Of a DNA stretch of 10,338 bases, positions 5,661 to 10,338 are shown one piece after another. The stretch comes from an uncultured Oscillospiraceae bacterium. GTDB lineage: Bacteria; Bacillota_A; Clostridia; Oscillospirales; Oscillospiraceae. Both the position numbers and the translations under genes were made by a program. Within the stretch, counting starts at the first letter, position 1. Each line of letters starts with the position of its first letter. The notes beneath the pieces were generated by a model. That model made no database searches, was not told the DNA's origin, and saw only the letters and a list, made by a program, of their open reading frames with translations. The stretch covers positions 1 to 10,338 of the forward strand of contig CAAEDK010000220.1 in NCBI GenBank assembly GCA_900754605.1, given 5' to 3'.

Positions 5661-7493
5661 ATGGGAAAACTGCTGCATCGTGATTCACTGTTCAGGCTGG
5701 CGGCCAACATCCGGGAGAGACCGGAGCAGTGGCTGTCCCGCCTGGTTTTTTTGCTGGGTCCATGGGTGTCCTTCTGGATGGTGGAAATTCTGAATGGGAA
5801 CGACGTATTTGCCGATCTCTACCCCTGGCAGGTATTGATGAACCTGATCTGGTACTATCTGCTGTTCTTACTGTGCCGTCTGATCCTGGGCCGGCGGCGC
5901 CGGGCGGCGGTTATGGCATCGGGACTCAGCTTTTTTGTGGGAATCGTGAACCACTATGTGCTCCGTTTTCGAGGGAGGATCCTGTTTCCGGCAGATCTGA
6001 CCGCTTGGGAGACAGCGGCCAACGTGGCGGACGCCTTTGATTTTTCCCTGGATGCAGCTATGCGCCAGGGGGCGGTACTTTTGGTGGCCTACTTCTTTTT
6101 GGTATGGATGTGTGTTCCGCAAAGAAAGAGGGCCAAGCTGCCCCGGTGGCTGACGTGTTTGCTGGTTCTGGTGGAGGTGGGGTACTGCTTCATCTTTTTC
6201 AAGACAGAGGCCCTGCCTGCCCTGGGGATCTATACCCAACAGTGGGTGACACAGGCCAACGGTTTTCTTCTGAATTTTACCGTGGCCCTCCGGTACAGTG
6301 CCTTGGACAAGCCGGAGGATTACAGCCGCAGCCAGGTGCTGGAGCTGATGGAGACATATCCCGCAGAAGCTGGGGACCCATCTGTGGTGCAGCCCACCAA
6401 TCTCATTGTGGTGATGAACGAGTCCTTTGCGGATCTGACGATTTTTGAGGGATTGGAGGTATCGGAAGACCCAACTCCTTTCCTGCACTCTATGGAGGAA
6501 AATACAGTCCGGGGCTGGATGTACTCTCCGGTGACTGGAGGCGGTACGGCCAGTGTGGAGTTTGAGTATCTCACTGGATTTTCAACCATCTTCCAGCCGC
6601 CCCATACCGTGGCCTATCAGCTGTATGCAGAGGAGGGGATGCCCTCATTGGCCTCCCTGGCGGGAAGTGTAGGATATGAATCTACTGCGTTCCACCCCTA
6701 TAAATCTTCCGGCTGGAACCGCCCCATTGTGTATGAGGATATGCGGTTTGATCACCAGCTTTATGAGGAGGATGTAACCGATCCATATCTGGTCCGACGC
6801 TATGTCTCTGACCAGTCGGACTACGAGATGCTCTACTCCATCACCGACCGGGAGGAGGGGGATCCGGCATTTATCTTCAATGTAACCATGCAGAACCACA
6901 GCAGCTATGCCCAGGGGTGGAACAACCTGGAAAAGACTGTCGCCCTTTCCACGGAGCAGCGGACGGCGGACACCACCGCAGAGCAGTATCTGGCCCTGAT
7001 GCGGGCTAGTGATGACGCCTTGCGGGATCTGATTACCCACTATGAGCGGTCATCGGAGCCCACCATGATCGTCTTTTTCGGCGATCACCAGCCGCCTCTG
7101 AAAAATGCCTTCTATGAGCAGCTCTATGGCAAGCCTCTGGATCAGCGCACCACAGAGGAGGTGCTGAAGCAGTATGCCACCCCCTTCTTCCTGTGGGCCA
7201 ACTACGATATTCCGGAGCAGGAAGATGTGGTCCTCAGCCCCAATTATCTGGGGGTACTCACCGCCAAAGCGGCGGGACTTCCGCAGACCGGTTTTATGGA
7301 ATTTCTGTCTCAGCTGTATGAGGAACTTCCGGTGATCACACCGGTGGGCCTCATCACCGGAGACGGGCAGGCAGTGAAGCGGGAGGAACTGACCAAGGAA
7401 CAGCAGGAGTGGCTGCTGACCTATGAAACACTCAATTATTGCGGGATCGTGGATCTGGATAACGAAGTGCGGCCCATGTTCTGCATGGACTGA
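5661..7493 (+). CDS. LTA synthase family membrane protein (sulfatase-fold phosphoglycerol transferase)
   Basis: Enzymes of this family sit in the membrane with an external catalytic domain and transfer glycerol phosphate from phosphatidylglycerol, building lipoteichoic acid or modifying glycans. The 610-residue product has about five N-terminal membrane helices (near 27-44, 57-77, 83-101, 135-152 and 163-181). A sulfatase-fold domain from about 245 to 560 follows. Metal and catalytic residues are all present: E254 in VVMNESFADL, nucleophile T296 in TGGGTASVEFEYLTG, H345 in FHPY, H413 in MQNHSSY, and D475-H476 in FFGDHQPP. Their positions nearly coincide with Staphylococcus aureus LtaS E255, T300, D475 and H476. 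The ATG has AGGAGG (5648-5653) seven bases upstream. It follows the alanine racemase gene by 219 bases on the same strand; D-alanine is a known decoration of lipoteichoic acid, so a shared envelope role is possible. Which polymer it makes cannot be told from sequence. Confidence 0.9.
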   Translation: MGKLLHRDSLFRLAANIRERPEQWLSRLVFLLGPWVSFWMVEILNGNDVFADLYPWQVLMNLIWYYLLFLLCRLILGRRRRAAVMASGLSFFVGIVNHYVLRFRGRILFPADLTAWETAANVADAFDFSLDAAMRQGAVLLVAYFFLVWMCVPQRKRAKLPRWLTCLLVLVEVGYCFIFFKTEALPALGIYTQQWVTQANGFLLNFTVALRYSALDKPEDYSRSQVLELMETYPAEAGDPSVVQPTNLIVVMNESFADLTIFEGLEVSEDPTPFLHSMEENTVRGWMYSPVTGGGTASVEFEYLTGFSTIFQPPHTVAYQLYAEEGMPSLASLAGSVGYESTAFHPYKSSGWNRPIVYEDMRFDHQLYEEDVTDPYLVRRYVSDQSDYEMLYSITDREEGDPAFIFNVTMQNHSSYAQGWNNLEKTVALSTEQRTADTTAEQYLALMRASDDALRDLITHYERSSEPTMIVFFGDHQPPLKNAFYEQLYGKPLDQRTTEEVLKQYATPFFLWANYDIPEQEDVVLSPNYLGVLTAKAAGLPQTGFMEFLSQLYEELPVITPVGLITGDGQAVKREELTKEQQEWLLTYETLNYCGIVDLDNEVRPMFCMD

Positions 7494-7510
7494 GGCAGAG
7501 GAATGAAAAG

Positions 7511-7570
7511 CCCCCTGAAGGGCGGTGGAATGACCTGTTCTGGGAACAGTTCCGCCCTTCAGGGGGTGTT
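7511..7570. terminator. Long nested hairpin terminator between convergent genes
   Basis: A perfect 15-bp stem (7511-7525 with 7552-7566) encloses a second perfect 6-bp stem (7535-7540 with 7544-7549, three-base loop). TGTTT follows on the plus strand and CTTTTC on the minus strand. It lies 17 bases after the LTA-synthase-family stop and 30 bases from the stop of the convergent small gene, so it probably serves both. Confidence 0.85.
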
Positions 7571-7596
7571 TGCTGGAATCTTGCCGTCCTGGAAGA

Positions 7597-8013
7597 TCAC
7601 GGGGTATCCAAGTCTACCAGGATGTTGTCTGTGCCGTGCTCCTCAAATTCGGCGATATAGGCATCGATGCGGTCGGTCAGTTCGTCATAATTGCTCTCAT
7701 CAATGGGAGCGTCATCCATATCCCTGCGGGCAAGGTCTTCCGCCAGGATCTCAAAAAATACATTGTTCTCATACTCCATGATCGCCTCGTGGATCCCACC
7801 TTCCACAAAGGCGCGGGAGGGGACGATCTCGCCGTGGTACAGCTCCGCCAGAGAGGGCATTCCCTCCAGAGCGGCCCTGCCGAACAAAAGACTCTCCACC
7901 TCGTCGTAATCGGCGAAACGCTGATCTCCGCGAGTGGAGTTCAAGATCCAGTTTCCAATGTAGACCAGATCCAGCAGACGGCGGAACTGCTTATTGCTCA
8001 ATTCCAGGTTCAT
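7597..8013 (-). CDS. Small acidic protein of unknown function
   Basis: I do not recognise a named family for this 138-residue protein. It looks cytoplasmic: no signal peptide, no membrane helix, no cysteine. The N-terminal third (LSNKQFRRLLDLVYIGNWILNS) looks helical with buried aromatic residues. The rest is rich in Asp and Glu, especially the tail from about residue 95 (ILAEDLARRDMDDAP onward). No catalytic motif stands out. The start at 8013 is well supported: AAAGGAGG lies seven bases ahead, whereas the longer frame to 8058 would begin near the transcript start. A promoter with perfect -35 and -10 elements reads into it, and it ends at a shared terminator, so it is a monocistronic and probably well-expressed gene. 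It is divergent from the DUF1934-argS genes. Confidence 0.85.
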   Translation of the reverse strand: MNLELSNKQFRRLLDLVYIGNWILNSTRGDQRFADYDEVESLLFGRAALEGMPSLAELYHGEIVPSRAFVEGGIHEAIMEYENNVFFEILAEDLARRDMDDAPIDESNYDELTDRIDAYIAEFEEHGTDNILVDLDTP

Positions 8014-8063
8014 AGCATGGCCTCCTTTCCCAGAATCGAGGCGGGATTTTCCCACCACTTTAT

Positions 8064-8091
8064 ATTATAGTCTATGTCCCTGGGTTGTCAA
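8064..8091 (-). promoter_or_regulatory. Perfect-consensus promoter of the small acidic protein gene
   Basis: On the minus strand, TTGACA (8091-8086) and TATAAT (8069-8064) both match the sigma-70/SigA consensus exactly, with a 16-bp spacer. The transcript start should fall near 8057, giving a leader of about 44 bases. Confidence 0.85.
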
Positions 8092-8126
8092 ATAGAGAAT
8101 GAGAGATTTTATATGGAAAATCCCCC

Positions 8127-8155
8127 TTGTCATTTGGGGTAAAATCGCATAAAAT
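8127..8155 (+). promoter_or_regulatory. Upstream promoter (P1) of the DUF1934-argS genes
   Basis: TTGTCA at 8127-8132 and TAAAAT at 8150-8155 each match consensus at five of six bases, with an ideal 17-bp spacer. It lies 49 bases upstream of a second, stronger promoter. Confidence 0.5.
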
Positions 8156-8175
8156 AAATAAGACAGCTGCTCCCC

Positions 8176-8204
8176 TTTACAGAATCTGCGTTCCAGTGTA
8201 TAAT
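8176..8204 (+). promoter_or_regulatory. Main promoter (P2) of the DUF1934-argS genes
   Basis: TTTACA at 8176-8181 and a perfect TATAAT at 8199-8204 are 17 bp apart. The predicted start near 8211 lies after the upstream in-frame start candidate at 8127, which supports the shorter protein start at 8268. Confidence 0.8.
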
Positions 8205-8267
8205 ACGTCCCGCCCCAGCACCTATGTCCATAAGGCTGGGGAAAATGAAGGCCCAATGGAGGTTCCT

Positions 8268-8705
8268 ATGGAAAAGAATGTGATCATCTCCATCAAAGGT
8301 GTGCAGCGGCTTGAGGACGCTGAGCCGGATACGATGGAGCTTGTGACAGGGGGACGGTTGGAGCAAGATGGAAACAGCTATACCCTCTCTTATCAGGAGA
8401 GTGAGCTCACTGGTCTGGAAGGCACACTGACCACCTTCCAGGTGGAGCCGGAGCGTGTGACACTGCTGCGTGTGGGGGAGTTTAACTCCCAAATGGTGTT
8501 CCAGGAGGGCCGCCGTCATCTGGCTATGTACAATACCCCCTATGGCTCTATGACGATTGGGGTGAATACCCGGCATCTGCTGGCTGACCTCACCGAGCGT
8601 GGGGGAGACATCGAGATCGATTATGCCATCGAGATCGACCACACCGTGGCTGGGCGGAATGTATTCCAGATCAGTGTGAGAGAGATGGGTGAGACTGCGT
8701 CGTAA
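8268..8705 (+). CDS. DUF1934 domain protein (YwiB-like)
   Basis: This 145-residue protein belongs to the DUF1934 family, which includes Bacillus subtilis YwiB (similar length) and is thought to form a small calycin-like beta barrel; its biochemical role is unknown. Family landmarks are SYTLSYQESELTGLEGTLTT (about 38-57), LLRVGEFNSQMVFQEGRRH (about 67-85), YNTPYGSM near 89-96, and GNV-type C-terminal strands ending in FQISVREMGE. The protein is predicted soluble and alternating-strand throughout. The ATG at 8268 has TGGAGG (8257-8262) five bases upstream; the longer frame to 8127 would precede the main promoter. argS follows in the same direction, as in Bacillus, with a 188-base structured gap. 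Confidence 0.88.
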   Translation: MEKNVIISIKGVQRLEDAEPDTMELVTGGRLEQDGNSYTLSYQESELTGLEGTLTTFQVEPERVTLLRVGEFNSQMVFQEGRRHLAMYNTPYGSMTIGVNTRHLLADLTERGGDIEIDYAIEIDHTVAGRNVFQISVREMGETAS

Positions 8706-8733
8706 GAGTGTGTGTTCGATCTCGATCCCAAGC

Positions 8734-8820
8734 GTTTTGCCAAAGGCAAAACCTTGACTGTCAGAACATGTTTCGGATCAGTTCGGAAGTGACAGGAGAG
8801 ACCGCATTGCAAAAGTGCGG
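8734..8820 (+). other. Three successive stem-loops ahead of argS
   Basis: The 188-base gap 8706-8893 contains a perfect 8-bp hairpin with an AAA loop (8734-8741 with 8745-8752), a wider 6-bp stem (8758-8763 with 8790-8795), and a 5-bp stem CCGCA/TGCGG (about 8802-8820) followed by a T-rich stretch that includes TTCTTTTT (8836-8843 region). AGGAGAGACCGCA at 8794-8806 loosely recalls a T-box antiterminator, but a full T-box does not fit in the gap. No convincing promoter was found here, so argS is probably read from the DUF1934 promoters, with these structures as possible attenuating or processing sites. Confidence 0.4.
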
Positions 8821-8893
8821 CTATTATCATTTAAGTTCTTTTTGGCCCATGTTCCTGCGGGGACAGGGCTGGAGAAAGGTGTGTAGAGAGATT

Positions 8894-10338
8894 ATGTCGA
8901 ATAAGATCCAGGAGGCCCGCGCTCAGGTTGCGGAGCTGACGCAGGCGGCCTATCTGCGGGCTGTGGAGGCGGGTAAGCTGCCTGCCGGTGCAGAGGTGAA
9001 GGCTACCATCGAGATTCCCAAGGATACATCACACGGGGACTATGCCTCCTCCTATGCTATGGCTGGAGCCAAAGCACTGCATCAGGCTCCCCGAGCCATC
9101 GCCCAGACCATTGTGGACCATCTTGATCTGGCGGGAAGCTACTTCCAGAAAGTGGAGATCGCTGGACCCGGCTTTTTGAATTTTACCCTGGGTCCCAAGT
9201 GGTACCAGGCAGTTCTGGCTGATGTAGAGCAGGAGGGGAGCGGCTACGGTTCCAACTCTGAGGGCAGCGGTGAGAAGGTCATGGTGGAGTTTGTTTCCGC
9301 CAACCCCACCGGCCCGATGCACATGGGCAACGCCCGCGGCGGTGTACTGGGAGACACTCTGGCCAACGTGCTGAAGCGGGACGGCTGCGACACTTGGAAG
9401 GAGTTCTATGTCAATGATGCCGGCAACCAGATCCACAAGTTTGCTGTGTCCATCAACGCCCGGTACATGCAGCTGATCCTTGGGGAGGAGAATTTCCCCT
9501 TCCCGGAGGAAGGCTACCATGGTGAGGACATCAAGGAACTGGCCCGGGCCATCTATGATGCCCATGGGGAAAGCTGGAAAGAACTTCCCGAGGAAGAGCG
9601 CCTAGATAAAATGGCGGAGTACGGTCTGTCTATCAATATCCCAAAGATGCAGGAAGACCTGAAAAAGTACGGCATCATATACGACCAGTGGTTCTTTGAA
9701 TCTTCCCTTCATGAGAGCGGCTATGTAGCTGAGACGGTGCAGTTGCTCACTGAGAAAGGCTGGACCTATGAGAAGGACGGCGCCCTGTGGCTGAATACCA
9801 CCCAGCTGCTGAAAGAGAAATTCATGCGGGAGGGCAAGACTCAGGAGCAGGTGGACAAGCTGGATCTGAAGGATGACGTGCTCCGTCGGGCCAACGGCTT
9901 CTACACCTATTTTGCAGCTGACATCGCCTACCACCGCAACAAGCTGGCGGTCCGGGGCTTTGATAAGGCTATCAACATCTGGGGCGCGGACCACCATGGC
10001 CATGTGGCACGGCTTCAGGCGGCTCTGGATGGCCTGGGGTTGGATGGCTCCCACCGGCTGGTCATCGTGCTGATGCAGCTGGTGAACCTGATGCAGGACG
10101 GCAAGCCGGTGCGGATGTCCAAGCGTTCCGGAAAGGCCATTGCCCTGCACGACCTGCTGGATGAGATCAGCGTGGACGCTGCCCGGTACTTCTTCAACTC
10201 CCGGGCCTCCACCAGCCCCCTGGACTTCGATCTGGATCTGGCTGTCCGGGAGGACAGCGAGAACCCGGTGTACTATGTGCAGTACGCCCACGCCCGCATC
10301 TGCTCGCTCCTGTCCCGTCTGTCGGAGGAGGGGGAGCA
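8894..10338 (+). CDS. argS: Arginyl-tRNA synthetase, 3' end missing
   Basis: ArgRS (class I) charges tRNA-Arg with arginine using ATP in the cytoplasm. The frame stays open from the ATG at 8894 to the window end, giving 481 codons of an enzyme that usually has about 550-600. The N-terminal tRNA-binding (Add-1) domain covers about 1-110. The catalytic core follows, with VSANPTGPMHMGNARGG (134-150), where HMGN is the HIGH-motif equivalent, and RMSKR (407-411) as the KMSKS-loop equivalent. The start of the helical C-terminal anticodon-binding domain appears near 450 (AVREDSENPVYYVQYAHAR). The rest lies outside the window, so this is an edge cut and not a broken gene. The ribosome binding site is weak: AAAGGTG (8875-8881) is about 12 bases from the ATG. 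A GTG at 8879 with GGAG just ahead is an alternative start. Confidence 0.95.
   Translation, partial: MSNKIQEARAQVAELTQAAYLRAVEAGKLPAGAEVKATIEIPKDTSHGDYASSYAMAGAKALHQAPRAIAQTIVDHLDLAGSYFQKVEIAGPGFLNFTLGPKWYQAVLADVEQEGSGYGSNSEGSGEKVMVEFVSANPTGPMHMGNARGGVLGDTLANVLKRDGCDTWKEFYVNDAGNQIHKFAVSINARYMQLILGEENFPFPEEGYHGEDIKELARAIYDAHGESWKELPEEERLDKMAEYGLSINIPKMQEDLKKYGIIYDQWFFESSLHESGYVAETVQLLTEKGWTYEKDGALWLNTTQLLKEKFMREGKTQEQVDKLDLKDDVLRRANGFYTYFAADIAYHRNKLAVRGFDKAINIWGADHHGHVARLQAALDGLGLDGSHRLVIVLMQLVNLMQDGKPVRMSKRSGKAIALHDLLDEISVDAARYFFNSRASTSPLDFDLDLAVREDSENPVYYVQYAHARICSLLSRLSEEGE

Noticed and set aside
5868..6488. Minus-strand open frame of 206 codons opposite the LTA-synthase-family gene
   Set aside because: It is antisense to the membrane and catalytic-domain coding region and its composition (His, Gln, Arg, Pro rich) is typical of a shadow frame.
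7570..8070. Plus-strand open frame of 166 codons opposite the small acidic protein gene
   Set aside because: The minus-strand gene has a perfect promoter, a strong ribosome binding site and a terminator; the plus-strand frame has none and starts beside the terminator.
8127..8267. 47-residue N-terminal extension of the DUF1934 protein
   Set aside because: It would start upstream of the main promoter, while the ATG at 8268 has a proper ribosome binding site and gives the family length.
8706..8893. Complete T-box riboswitch ahead of argS
   Set aside because: No convincing stem I, AGUA bulge or specifier loop was found, the antiterminator match is loose, and 188 bases is too short for a standard element with terminator; kept only as an open question.
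9029..10291. Two minus-strand open frames (9029-9565 and 9602-10291) opposite argS
   Set aside because: They are shadows of the strongly conserved argS frame in G+C-rich DNA and have no ribosome binding site or recognisable domain.
1..10338. CRISPR array, tRNA or rRNA gene, insertion sequence or phage module
   Set aside because: No regularly spaced repeats, no cloverleaf-like sequence, no transposase or integrase-like frame and no terminal inverted repeats were seen on either strand.

Overview
The window looks like chromosomal housekeeping DNA from an anaerobic, low-oxygen-adapted Firmicute. The most likely group is the class Clostridia, family Oscillospiraceae (Flavonifractor/Intestinimonas/Oscillibacter-like). 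This is an inference from the clostridial-type rubrerythrin, the AAAGGAGG ribosome binding sites, the lipoprotein-type solute-binding protein, the LTA-synthase-family enzyme and the moderately high G+C. No insertion sequence, phage gene, tRNA, rRNA or CRISPR array was seen.

Layout. (1) 1-760: a monocistronic rubrerythrin gene with a TTGACA promoter, an overlapping PerR-box-like sequence and a perfect-stem terminator. (2) 805-1600: a short YitT-family membrane protein read from a TTG start behind a consensus promoter, converging on a shared bidirectional terminator. (3) 1626-4163, minus strand: a complete polar amino acid ABC importer operon (lipoprotein binding protein, permease, ATPase). A strong hairpin lies between the first two genes, translational coupling links the last two, and the promoter carries two 21-bp-spaced direct repeats that resemble a tandem ARG-box (ArgR) operator. 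(4) 4221-7570, plus strand: a divergent alanine racemase, then an LTA-synthase-family sulfatase-fold membrane enzyme, which may form a cell-envelope pair (D-alanine and glycerol-phosphate polymer). (5) 7597-8091, minus strand: a small acidic protein of unknown function behind a perfect-consensus promoter. (6) 8127-10338, plus strand: two tandem promoters drive a DUF1934 (YwiB-like) protein, followed by argS, which runs off the window end. The ywiB-argS neighbourhood is also known from Bacillus.

Most notable points: the rubrerythrin has tyrosine where the iron-binding, redox-switching His56 is expected; the importer promoter has an ArgR-like double operator; the alanine racemase departs from the family at several usually conserved positions; and a series of stem-loops lies ahead of argS. 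I found no wholly new multi-gene system. Several start sites differ from the longest open frame and were chosen from ribosome binding sites and promoters.
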